Below the pieces are notes generated by a model. It searched no databases. It had not been told where the DNA came from and saw only the letters and a program-made list of their open reading frames with translations. Below are positions 1-7,259 of a DNA stretch of 9,818 nt, one piece after another. The position numbers and the translations under genes were made by a program. The DNA is from Flavobacteriales bacterium. Its GTDB lineage: Bacteria; Bacteroidota; Bacteroidia; Flavobacteriales; Flavobacteriaceae. Position 1 is the stretch's first letter. Each line of letters starts with the position of its first letter. Location: assembly GCA_027033875.1 (NCBI GenBank), contig JALVKK010000204.1, positions 1-9,818 on the forward strand, written 5' to 3'.

Positions 1-376
1 TCAGAGCAGCCGGTATGGAATTGATTTGAAAATGCCTGTAATTGTATTCATGTAAGTCATTGGCCGTATAAAAATGATAGTTTTTTCGCGACATAAAAGA
101 CTTGATTTTATTTTCCGGCTCATTTGAAATATATAAGAACAAAATTTTATCCTTAAATCTTTGTTCCATAACCTCGGTATATGGCATGGAACTGATACAA
201 GGTGCGCACCATGTTGCCCAAAAATCAACATAAATCAAAGGAGCGTTCAAGTTTTTTTTATCGGGTTGATGTACCCAATTATCTATATATATTTGAGAAT
301 AAACATTAAAACTTGAAATTGTTAATGTTAAAAAGAAAAATTTTGTTAAAAAATTAAATATTTTTTTTTCAGTCAT
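1..376 (-). CDS. Secreted thioredoxin-fold (TlpA/ResA-like) protein, 3' end outside the window
   Basis: I translated this frame directly. It opens with ATG at 376-374 and stays open for 125 codons to the left edge, so the C-terminus is missing. Residues 1-28 form a signal peptide (short Lys-containing N-region, Phe/Leu/Thr-rich core, end at VYSQ), so the protein should act in the periplasm or at the outer membrane. The sequence VDFWATWCAPC (residues 50-60) is the thioredoxin active site, with the redox cysteines at 57 and 60. NSIPAAL at the cut end (119-125) sits where the family has its conserved cis-proline. Known of the family: such proteins reduce or shuffle disulfides in exported proteins or in cytochrome c maturation. 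Which of these applies is not visible. The start has no Shine-Dalgarno, as is usual in Bacteroidota. It is divergent from the OmpA-like gene at 466, a Cys-rich exported protein that could be a substrate (inference). Confidence 0.9.
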   Translation of the reverse strand, partial: MTEKKIFNFLTKFFFLTLTISSFNVYSQIYIDNWVHQPDKKNLNAPLIYVDFWATWCAPCISSMPYTEVMEQRFKDKILFLYISNEPENKIKSFMSRKNYHFYTANDLHEYNYRHFQINSIPAAL

Positions 377-387
377 AATTTTTTTTT

Positions 388-395
388 TATATTTG
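388..395 (+). promoter_or_regulatory. Candidate -7 box for the OmpA-like gene
   Basis: TATATTTG matches the Bacteroidota -7 consensus TAnnTTTG exactly. It would start transcription near 400-403, giving a leader of about 65 nt before the ATG at 466. No TTTG lies at the usual distance upstream, only a T-run (361-369), so the -33 element is weak or absent. GATTTTTG at 402-409 is a one-mismatch alternative -7 box. Confidence 0.5.
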
Positions 396-400
396 CATCG

Positions 401-426
401 TGATTTTTGATATAAAACAAAAATCA
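401..426. repeat. Perfect 9-bp inverted repeat in the divergent spacer
   Basis: TGATTTTTG (401-409) and CAAAAATCA (418-426) are perfect reverse complements around an 8-nt AT-rich centre. An outer pair, ATTTGC (391-396) and GCAAAT (430-435), extends the symmetry imperfectly and overlaps both candidate -7 boxes. It could be an operator shared by both genes, or a hairpin near the 5' end of both transcripts. The AT-rich content makes chance symmetry easier, so function is inference. Confidence 0.55.
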
Positions 427-430
427 TGCG

Positions 431-461
431 CAAATGTAATAATAACTAATTAAAAACAAAA
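431..461 (-). promoter_or_regulatory. Promoter of the thioredoxin-like gene
   Basis: Read on the minus strand, TTTTG (461-457) is followed after 18 nt by TACATTTG (438-431). This matches the Bacteroidota -33/-7 pattern, and the -7 box is exact. Initiation would fall near 424-427, giving a leader of about 50 nt before the ATG at 376. The promoter lies inside the leader of the opposite gene, so the two 5' ends would overlap slightly. Confidence 0.55.
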
Positions 462-465
462 TCGT

Positions 466-1572
466 ATGAACAAACTATTATTAATTGCAATCGTTATGTT
501 AGGTTTGTCAACCTATGCACAAGTCGATGGTTTACCACCTAATCCTGAACCGGGAAAATGTTATGTAAAATGTACAACACCGGACGAATTTAAAACCGAA
601 ACAATTCAAGTTGAAACACGTCCTGCTTACAAGGTCTTGAAAGTTACACCTGCCACTTACAAGTGGGTAACTGAAAAAGTAATGATTCAAGAACCGACCA
701 AAAAGTACATTTATCATCCGGCTACTTACAAAAAAGTAAAAATTTCTTACGTCAAAAAAGAAGCCGGAAAATACTACAAAGTTTCTCCCGCATCATTTAC
801 TAACAGCAGTCAAGAAGTAGAAGTATTTCCTAAGACTGCCGGTTGGGAATATTCATCTTATAAAGATTGTGCCAGTGGCAATCCCGATGATTGTAAAACT
901 TTATGTTACGTAGAAAAACCGGCACAATACCGAACCATACCGGTTAAAACTCTCGGACATGATGCACAAGCAGAAGAAGTATCTATTGCAGAAAAAACAG
1001 ACTTCTATTACAAAAGAGTTATCGATCAACCTGCAAGAGTTGAAGAAGTTGAAATCCCTGCCAAATATGCTACCATCAAACGTCAAGTTATAGACGAGCC
1101 TGCAAAAGTTATGGAAGAAACGATTCCTGCAAAATTTGTTGAAGTCAGCAAACAAGTTTTGGTTAAAAAAGGTGGTGTTTCCGTTTGGAAAGAAATTGAC
1201 TGCGGTTTGGTTAAACCCAACAAATTAAATATCCATTGGCCTTTAGACAGTGCCAGATTAACAGCTAAAGCCAAAAGCGAAGTTGACCGTGTTTTGATTC
1301 CTTTACTTAAAGACAATCCCGGTACACGTATCGAATTATCATCTCATACTGACAGTCGCGGTTCAAAAGCTTATAACAAACATTTGTCTCAAATGAGAGC
1401 AGATGCAATTAAAAGCTATTTAATTTCAAAAGGTGTTAGCCCTTCAAGAATTGTTTCTGTTGGTTACGGTGAAGAAAGATTATTGAACAACTGTTCTGAC
1501 GGTGTACCTTGTTCGGAAGCTCAACATCAACTTAACAGAAGAACAGAATATAGAATTATCAACGGTAATTAA
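466..1572 (+). CDS. OmpA-family cell-wall-binding protein with PA-x-Y repeat domain
   Basis: The protein has 368 residues. Residues 1-19 are a signal peptide (charged MNK, hydrophobic core, end at TYAQ). Residues 39-235 form a repetitive domain in which the dipeptide Pro-Ala recurs nine times (at 53, 62, 85, 108, 152, 189, 198, 212 and 221), usually followed by an aromatic residue and alternating Val/Lys/Glu stretches. Residues 255-366 are an OmpA C-terminal domain. HTDSRG carries Asp296 and the LSQMRA stretch carries Arg311, the Asp/Arg pair that holds diaminopimelate in peptidoglycan. A small insert with two cysteines (343, 349) precedes the final NRRTEYRI motif. There is no transmembrane barrel, so it is probably a periplasmic or surface protein tethered to the cell wall. 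It has eight cysteines after the signal peptide (32, 36, 135, 143, 147, 246, 343, 349), an even number that fits disulfides. The role of the repeat domain is unknown to me. The start at 466 puts the signal peptide at the N-terminus. The gene is monocistronic, with a terminator at 1594. Confidence 0.9.
   Translation: MNKLLLIAIVMLGLSTYAQVDGLPPNPEPGKCYVKCTTPDEFKTETIQVETRPAYKVLKVTPATYKWVTEKVMIQEPTKKYIYHPATYKKVKISYVKKEAGKYYKVSPASFTNSSQEVEVFPKTAGWEYSSYKDCASGNPDDCKTLCYVEKPAQYRTIPVKTLGHDAQAEEVSIAEKTDFYYKRVIDQPARVEEVEIPAKYATIKRQVIDEPAKVMEETIPAKFVEVSKQVLVKKGGVSVWKEIDCGLVKPNKLNIHWPLDSARLTAKAKSEVDRVLIPLLKDNPGTRIELSSHTDSRGSKAYNKHLSQMRADAIKSYLISKGVSPSRIVSVGYGEERLLNNCSDGVPCSEAQHQLNRRTEYRIINGN
1018..1155 (+). 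repeat. Two adjacent 23-residue repeats inside the OmpA-like protein
   Basis: Residues 185-207 and 208-230 align end to end without gaps. Both begin VID(Q/E)PA(R/K)V and continue with E, then IPAK(Y/F), ending in a Lys/Arg-Gln. They are the clearest pair in a more diverged repeat series. The DNA copies have diverged at third positions, so this is an old protein repeat, not a recent duplication. Confidence 0.8.
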
Positions 1573-1593
1573 TATTTATTTTTCTATATACAC

Positions 1594-1628
1594 AAACTTC
1601 CGCTACCATTTGTAGCGGAAGTTTTTTT
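1594..1628 (+). terminator. Rho-independent terminator of the OmpA-like gene
   Basis: A perfect 13-bp stem, AAACTTCCGCTAC (1594-1606) with its complement at 1612-1624, closes a 5-nt loop (CATTT) and runs straight into a T-tract ending at 1628. It begins 21 nt after the stop codon. The GC content of the stem stands out against the AT-rich surroundings. Confidence 0.92.
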
Positions 1629-1657
1629 GTTTTATTCTGAAATTATCGACATCTTTG
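1625..1657 (+). promoter_or_regulatory. Promoter of the DUF5916 gene, overlapping the upstream terminator
   Basis: TTTTG (1625-1629) is followed after 20 nt by CATCTTTG (1650-1657), one mismatch from TAnnTTTG at typical Bacteroidota spacing. Initiation would be near 1661-1664, leaving a leader of about 20 nt before the ATG at 1684. The TTTTG lies in the T-tract of the preceding terminator. Confidence 0.6.
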
Positions 1658-1683
1658 CAGTAAGAAAATTCGTTGTTTTTTTA

Positions 1684-4101
1684 ATGAAACTATCAATATA
1701 CACGCTAATATTATATTCAATTTTCATAGGAGTTCTTCAAACTACTGCACAAAATACATCTAAATTATTACACGCAATAAGAGTTCAAAAGGCACCAAGA
1801 ATTGACGGAATTGCCGACGATTCGCAGTGGCAACAAACCGAAGGAGTAAGCGGCTTCAAAATGTTTGAACCGGGCAATGGTACTCCGCTACCAGACGAAT
1901 TTAAAACAACAGTTAAACTTCTATATAACGATGCCGGTATTTATATCTTAGCTTTGATGAATGATCCTTATCCGGATAAAATAAGTTCAATTTTCGGATT
2001 ACGCGATCAAATTATTCAAGCCGACCAATTTACGGTGATTATCAATCCGCTTTCAACCCCCAACAATAACTATTTTTTTTCGGTATATGCTTCCGGGTCG
2101 CAAATAGACGGCAACGACCCTACCGGAAAAGATTTTAGTTGGAATGCCGTTTGGAAATCTAAAACAGCCATAACCAAAGATGGTTGGACGGCAGAAATGT
2201 TTATTCCTTATTCGGCTTTACGTTTTCAAAATGAAAAATCGCAAAATTGGTCCATAGGATTTTTCAGATATATCAATCGTACCCGTGAGAATTATTCATG
2301 GACTTATATCGATAAAACCAAAACAGGTGATATTGTTCAGTTTTTAGGAAAATTAACAGATTTGGAAAATATAAAGCCGCCGGTTCGATTAAGTTTGTAC
2401 CCTTATACTTCAATTATTTACAACAGATATAATGGTAATAGTACTACGAGTTTTGGTTTTGGTATGGATTTGAAGTACGGATTGAGCGAAAATTATACCC
2501 TCGATGCGACATTAATCCCTGATTTTAGCGATACACCTTTTGACGAATTGGAGTTAAATTTAGGTCCGTTTGAACAATTTTACAAAGAAAAACGGCAGTT
2601 TTTTACTGAAGGATTTGATTTATTTAACCAAGCTCACTTATTCTATTCTCGTCGTATTGGCGGAACACCTACCGGATATTACAAGCTAAAGTCTCAATTG
2701 AATAACGATGAACGAATTGTAGATAATCCAGACAAAGTACAATTGATCAATGCTCTAAAAATATCAGGTCGTAGCAAAAACGGATTGGGAATCGGTTTTT
2801 TTAATGCCTTAACTAATAAAACAGAAGCAATTGTAGAAAATTTACATACCGGTAAAGAACGTAAAATCTTAACGGAACCTTATGCCAATTATAACATTAT
2901 GGTATGTGATTATGCTTTTAAAAACAATTCGTCCATTAGCTTAATCAATACAAATGTCATACGACAAGGCGGTTTTAGAGATGCCAATGTAACGGCTTTA
3001 TCTGCCAATCTCTACGGACAAAAGAATACTTTAAAAGTTACGGCGGTTTCAGCAATGAGTTTGATCAATGAAGACGAACAATATACCAAAGGATTTAAGT
3101 ACATTTTGCACGCTTCTAAAAAAATAAAATCACATGATTTTTCGGTATTGATAAGAGCTATGGATCCGTATTTTGACAGTAACGATATGGGATATTTTCG
3201 TCATAATAATTATGCCAATTTTGACATCGGTTATACTTATAGTATTCTGAAACCGACCAAACATTTCAATGTAATGCACATAAGTTTTGATGCCGGATTT
3301 GATCATTTATATGAAAAACTCAAAAAAGTGCAGAATGATTTTGAATTAAAAAGTTTTTTTACCAATAAAAAATATTTGAGTTACGGCTTCGGTCTGGAAT
3401 ATGTAACAGATGCTTATGATTATTACGAACCGAGAGTTCCCGGACGTTATTATCTCAATAAAGCATACGGAGGTATGTTTGTTTTTTTATCTTCGGATTA
3501 TCGTAAAAAATTTGCTGTCGATGTCAAAATAGCGCGATTTGCAAAATTTAATGATGCACAACATTTTTTCAAAATAGGTTTTTCACCGCGTTTTCGGTTC
3601 AATAAACGTTTTCAAGCAAATTATCAAATAGAATTGTCAAAAATGTTTAATGATAAAGGCTTTATAGATATTGCCGATGAGGATATCATTTTTGGCAACA
3701 GGCAGCAACAAAACCTAACCAACGCATTGGGAATCAATTATTTTTTCAATACAAAATCAGCTGTTTATCTGAATTTACGTTATTATTGGGCACCGGTTTA
3801 TTATGACAAATTTTACAAACTTAATAACGACGGAAGTTTAACAAATATTGATTTTTACAATGAAAATCATGATATAAATTACAATGTGTGGAATATGGAC
3901 ATGAGTTATTCGTGGGAATTTGCTCCGGGGAGTAATTTAACACTCTTATACCGCAATTCGTTGTTAAATAGCGACAATCAAGCTCGAATAAACTTGCACG
4001 AAAATATCAATAATTTATTGTCTCAACCGGTTAGCCATTCATTTATCTTTAAAATGACCTATTATATCGATTATAATACGGTCAAAAATAAATGGTTTTG
4101 A
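1684..4101 (+). CDS. Outer-membrane protein with N-terminal CBM9-like domain and DUF5916 barrel
   Basis: I place the start at ATG 1684 (805 residues), not at the in-frame TTG at 1627. The ATG leads directly into a signal peptide (MKLSIY, hydrophobic core, end at TTAQ, residue 23), whereas 1627 lies in the terminator and upstream of the promoter. Residues 38-225 resemble the carbohydrate-binding family 9 fold: APRIDGIADDSQWQ, then YNDAGIYILALMND, then a D-GWTAEMFIPYSALRF segment. Residues 235-805 match DUF5916. The family hallmark at 277-327 is complete (LIPDFS, LNLGPFEQFY, EKRQFFTEG, FYSRRIGG). The rest is rich in alternating aromatic and polar residues and ends in KWF, the terminal Phe typical of outer-membrane beta-barrels. 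The length is normal for these proteins. The substrate is unknown. The CBM9-like domain suggests glycan or peptide contact in the envelope, but no catalytic motif is visible. It has its own promoter, and its stop lies 10 nt from the convergent gene. Confidence 0.88.
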   Translation: MKLSIYTLILYSIFIGVLQTTAQNTSKLLHAIRVQKAPRIDGIADDSQWQQTEGVSGFKMFEPGNGTPLPDEFKTTVKLLYNDAGIYILALMNDPYPDKISSIFGLRDQIIQADQFTVIINPLSTPNNNYFFSVYASGSQIDGNDPTGKDFSWNAVWKSKTAITKDGWTAEMFIPYSALRFQNEKSQNWSIGFFRYINRTRENYSWTYIDKTKTGDIVQFLGKLTDLENIKPPVRLSLYPYTSIIYNRYNGNSTTSFGFGMDLKYGLSENYTLDATLIPDFSDTPFDELELNLGPFEQFYKEKRQFFTEGFDLFNQAHLFYSRRIGGTPTGYYKLKSQLNNDERIVDNPDKVQLINALKISGRSKNGLGIGFFNALTNKTEAIVENLHTGKERKILTEPYANYNIMVCDYAFKNNSSISLINTNVIRQGGFRDANVTALSANLYGQKNTLKVTAVSAMSLINEDEQYTKGFKYILHASKKIKSHDFSVLIRAMDPYFDSNDMGYFRHNNYANFDIGYTYSILKPTKHFNVMHISFDAGFDHLYEKLKKVQNDFELKSFFTNKKYLSYGFGLEYVTDAYDYYEPRVPGRYYLNKAYGGMFVFLSSDYRKKFAVDVKIARFAKFNDAQHFFKIGFSPRFRFNKRFQANYQIELSKMFNDKGFIDIADEDIIFGNRQQQNLTNALGINYFFNTKSAVYLNLRYYWAPVYYDKFYKLNNDGSLTNIDFYNENHDINYNVWNMDMSYSWEFAPGSNLTLLYRNSLLNSDNQARINLHENINNLLSQPVSHSFIFKMTYYIDYNTVKNKWF

Positions 4102-4127
4102 TAATCTGATTTTAGTTATCAATTTTT
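4098..4127 (+). terminator. Possible weak terminator between convergent genes
   Basis: TTGATAA (4098-4104) and TTATCAA (4116-4122) form a perfect 7-bp, AT-rich stem with an 11-nt loop, followed by five T. It spans the stop codons of both convergent genes. The weak stem and short T-run make it marginal. On the minus strand no T-run follows, so it would serve only the DUF5916 gene. Confidence 0.35.
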
Positions 4128-7093
4128 CGCTGTTTTAATACGGCACCTCGTCGTTTTTTACCATCTATAATTATTTTTAGAGGTTGCGAAAAACGTACGT
4201 GTTTAAAATATTTGGTTTCATCAATCAATGTTGCCGAATCGATTAACTCATAATTAACGGCATCAGGATTTTTGTCTAAAAAAACGGAAAAATATGCAAT
4301 ATTTAAGGTTGTCAAATTATGAAAAAAATGTGAACCGGATGAAGCGTCGAGCGGATAATCTTCCAAGCTGGTTTCAACTATAACTTTGGCATTGGATATT
4401 TGCGTCCAATTTACCGGTATTCCGATAAAACGATCACGCGACCCCCAACGTCCCGGACCTATTAACAAATAATTTTTGTTTTGAAATTTACTGTTGAGTT
4501 TGTCTATTTCTTGTGCCATGGTAATTGTATCAGTTTTGTCAAAAACGGCATTTTTGACATAAATAATATCGCGAATATTGTTGATAACACCGTTTCCCAT
4601 ACTTTTTTCGGCAAACAAAATCAGATTTTCTTTATCCAATTCGTCAGGTTTAAAAGAGTAGTCTTCCGAAGGCATCAATAACGGTTTGACTTGCAAAATG
4701 TAAAAAGTAGCATCACCATCTTCATCAGGTGTTAAATCTACGGCAAATTCTATCTCGACCGGCGTGTCAAAGGCTTGTTTGAGATTATCCAATACATTTT
4801 GAATCATTTGCGGTAAAGGAATATATTCATTCTGTAAAATACTGGCAAAATTTACTACCAATATACCGTTTTCGTCAACTCCCGGATACAACATATCGTT
4901 ATTGTAGTCATAAGTTGAAACCAAATGTGTCAATGTGCCGTGCGAAACAGCATCGTATAAATCAACTTTTTTAATCGCAGAATAAGGTCCGTTAAGCAAA
5001 TCAAAATCGTGTTTGTTCAAATCGACTGCATAAAAATAACTTTGACTTTGCTTGATTTGATCTTGCAGAGCCATCAATTGTATTTTGGGATATTTGGGTG
5101 CAAACCGGTACGCTCGCTCACCTTCAACCACATAAGAGCCTAATCCGACGGCTATTACGGCAAATCCGTCTCTAGGTTTCATCGAGGCAAACGGATAATA
5201 ATTATATGATTGTGCCACACCGCTGATGTCCGGATAATACAAAGCGTCGTGTTCTTGTCCGACCAATTCCTGTATGACAATTGACATTTTTTCATCTCCC
5301 AACTTATGGTCCAATGCCCGCGAATAATTGACCGCAATATTGGAAAATGTCGAAGCGTAAACCAATTTTACGGCATCGATTAATTGTTGCAATCGTTTGT
5401 TTTTATCGTTATGCGTATTGGGTATGATGTAAGTTTCAAAAATACCGGCAAAGGGTTGCGTCAAACTGTCTTCAAACAATCCTGAAGAACGAACTGCCAA
5501 AGGCTTTTTAAAACAATCGATAAACCGGTCTAATTTTTTGACCAATTCGTTTGATAAACGGGCTTTGAGAAAACGCTTGTTTATCTCTTCATCCGATAAA
5601 TTTAATTCTTTGAAGTTTTGCAAATGATTTTCTTCGATAAAACGGTCAAATTCGTCAGCCCCGATAATAGCCGTACGGGGCATTTTAATTTTGAGTCCGT
5701 TGGTATGTTTTGCCAACTCTGTTTTGTGTAGCAACGAATTGATAAAAGCCAAACCACGCCCTTTACCGCCGTAAGCCCCTTCGGATAGTAAAAAAATGTT
5801 TTTATCATCATTGCAGTCGGCATCTTCCCAAGGCACGACTTTGCCTTGGGGTTTCTCATCGCGATAGGCTTTGAGCATTTTTAAAACATATGTTCTAATC
5901 TCACCGGCATCGTTAAAATGATGAACTTTTTTGGCTTCTAAAATTTTTGCCAATTGAATTTCGGACCTTGCCATCAACCACAGTGAAAATTCATCGCGTT
6001 TGGCATGAAATTCTATACTTTCAGGCGAAATATGTTTGACTATTCTTTCAAATTCTTTTAGGGTTTTTGCCCGTTCTATTTCATTACCTTCTTTGTCTCT
6101 GAAAATAAAGTCGCCGAAGCCTACTTTTTGCGCAACTTGTTCTATGAGTTTGTGGTACAAGTCCTCATCGTTTTTATCCAAAAAAGTCAAAAATTTGGCA
6201 TCAGCCACATTTTTTTGTTTTTTGTCGGACGATAAGACAACAATCGGCAAATTGGCTTTCGAGCGACGCACTTCATCTATGAGTTGAAAACCGGTATCCT
6301 GTTCAATTTTTCCGTTTTTCGGAAATTGAACATCTGTAATCATTACAAAAATATTGTTTTTATACTTTGTAAAAAGTTGCAAAGCTTCTTCATAGTTGGT
6401 TGCCAACAATATTTTGGGACGCGCCCGCAATTTTAAGACTTTGTAGAGCTTGTCCATTTTGACTTCTTCTATGATTTTATTAGTCTGCTTAAAAACAATA
6501 CGATATAATTTATTGAGATAATTGGAATAAAAAATAGGATTATCTTCAACGACCAATATCATTCTGACAGATGCCAATTTGCTGTCATTTTCGGCATTTT
6601 TTTTGTCTTCAAGATATTTTATCATTGCAAAAAAGATGCGTGATTCACCGTCCCAAACAAATATTTTGTCATAACCCAATTCATTTTTTTGTATTTCGAG
6701 AAACTTGATGTGCTTCGTATTGTTCAATAAAATAAAAATAGGCAAATCCGGATAGCGTTCTTTGATTTTTTTGATAATTTTAACCGGTCGTTGCTTGTTA
6801 AATCCAACCGTAATCACGACCATATCTATGCTTTTTTGTTCGAGTTGTTCCAGTGTTTCTTCGGTAGAATATACACCGGTTATTCTCGGTAAAGATGTCA
6901 AATTGAGTTTGCCGTAATCGTATAACATTATCTCAGAAAAACGCCCTTCTTTGTTGATAGAAAACGCATCATAAAGATTAGAAACCAATAATATCTCTTT
7001 GACTTTAAACTTATTCATGTCGTGATAAATATCACGCATCCGGCTGTCGCGATTTAAATAATTTTGCAAAAGTTGTTTGGTTTTTTGCTTCAT
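4112..7093 (-). CDS. Response-regulator / PEP-pyruvate-binding (PPDK N-terminal) ATP-grasp fusion protein
   Basis: A cytoplasmic protein of 993 residues with no signal peptide. Residues 33-160 look like a degenerate receiver: the alternating strand/helix pattern is present, but the acidic pair and phospho-acceptor are not clear. Residues 177-325 are a receiver with all key residues: VVEDN (Glu183, Asp184), TDV (phospho-acceptor Asp254), LSS (288-289) and LDK (Lys307). About 25 extra residues lie between the acidic pair and Asp254. Residues 326-412 form a helical module containing EFSLWLMAR. Residues 435-805 are the PPDK/PEP-synthase nucleotide-binding domain: GGKGRGLA (442-449), VRSSGLFEDS (534-543), FAGIFETYI, IVIQELVG, and VEIEFAVD with ILQVKPL (798-805). 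The phospho-histidine swivelling domain and PEP barrel of true PEP synthases are absent. A separate C-terminal domain (875-980) contains GPGRWGSRD and SGSHFFHNLT. It is often annotated as PEP synthase, but the full reaction is unlikely. I infer a phosphorylation-controlled ATP-grasp enzyme of unknown substrate. The promoter is unclear: the best box, GAATTTTG at 7132-7125, has one mismatch and no -33. Confidence 0.88.
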   Translation of the reverse strand: MKQKTKQLLQNYLNRDSRMRDIYHDMNKFKVKEILLVSNLYDAFSINKEGRFSEIMLYDYGKLNLTSLPRITGVYSTEETLEQLEQKSIDMVVITVGFNKQRPVKIIKKIKERYPDLPIFILLNNTKHIKFLEIQKNELGYDKIFVWDGESRIFFAMIKYLEDKKNAENDSKLASVRMILVVEDNPIFYSNYLNKLYRIVFKQTNKIIEEVKMDKLYKVLKLRARPKILLATNYEEALQLFTKYKNNIFVMITDVQFPKNGKIEQDTGFQLIDEVRRSKANLPIVVLSSDKKQKNVADAKFLTFLDKNDEDLYHKLIEQVAQKVGFGDFIFRDKEGNEIERAKTLKEFERIVKHISPESIEFHAKRDEFSLWLMARSEIQLAKILEAKKVHHFNDAGEIRTYVLKMLKAYRDEKPQGKVVPWEDADCNDDKNIFLLSEGAYGGKGRGLAFINSLLHKTELAKHTNGLKIKMPRTAIIGADEFDRFIEENHLQNFKELNLSDEEINKRFLKARLSNELVKKLDRFIDCFKKPLAVRSSGLFEDSLTQPFAGIFETYIIPNTHNDKNKRLQQLIDAVKLVYASTFSNIAVNYSRALDHKLGDEKMSIVIQELVGQEHDALYYPDISGVAQSYNYYPFASMKPRDGFAVIAVGLGSYVVEGERAYRFAPKYPKIQLMALQDQIKQSQSYFYAVDLNKHDFDLLNGPYSAIKKVDLYDAVSHGTLTHLVSTYDYNNDMLYPGVDENGILVVNFASILQNEYIPLPQMIQNVLDNLKQAFDTPVEIEFAVDLTPDEDGDATFYILQVKPLLMPSEDYSFKPDELDKENLILFAEKSMGNGVINNIRDIIYVKNAVFDKTDTITMAQEIDKLNSKFQNKNYLLIGPGRWGSRDRFIGIPVNWTQISNAKVIVETSLEDYPLDASSGSHFFHNLTTLNIAYFSVFLDKNPDAVNYELIDSATLIDETKYFKHVRFSQPLKIIIDGKKRRGAVLKQRKIDN

Positions 7094-7200
7094 AAGATTA
7101 TTTTTTCTAAAAATTAAAATTAGTCAAAATTCTTATCATAATAAAATTTTTGTTCTTTAATCAGATTATCAACAGTGCGTTTGGAATTAAGTTTGTTTTT

Positions 7201-7232
7201 TTTGCAAATTTCAAATAAAAACTATAACTTTG
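7201..7232 (+). promoter_or_regulatory. Promoter of the DUF937 gene
   Basis: TTTG (7201-7204) at the end of a T-run is followed after 20 nt by TAACTTTG (7225-7232), an exact match to the Bacteroidota -33/-7 pattern and the best in the window. Initiation near 7236-7240 leaves a leader of about 20 nt. This rules out the in-frame TTG at 7230 as the start, since it lies inside the -7 box. Confidence 0.75.
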
Positions 7233-7259
7233 TTGTCTAACTTTTTAAAATTTAAGATT

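Noticed and set aside
1..231. Open frame of 76 codons on the minus strand at the left edge
   Set aside because: It overlaps the thioredoxin-like gene in another frame. That frame has a signal peptide and a WCAPC active site, whereas this one has no recognisable features.
532..1316. Minus-strand open frames inside the OmpA-like gene
   Set aside because: They are antisense shadows of a well-supported coding region, with no domain or start signal of their own.
1627..1683. TTG start adding 19 residues to the DUF5916 protein
   Set aside because: It lies in the terminator T-tract and upstream of the predicted transcription start, and it would bury the signal peptide.
4910..4950. HGTLTH segment (residues 718-723) of the fusion protein as a PEP-synthase phospho-histidine site
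   Set aside because: The surrounding sequence does not match the swivelling domain motif (Gly-Gly-x-Thr-Ser/Cys-His-Ala-Ala) and lies within the ATP-grasp region, before the EIEFAVD and LQVKPL motifs.
7230..7259. TTG start adding 10 residues to the DUF937 protein
   Set aside because: The codon sits inside the -7 promoter box. The ATG at 7260 begins the typical MSGI N-terminus.
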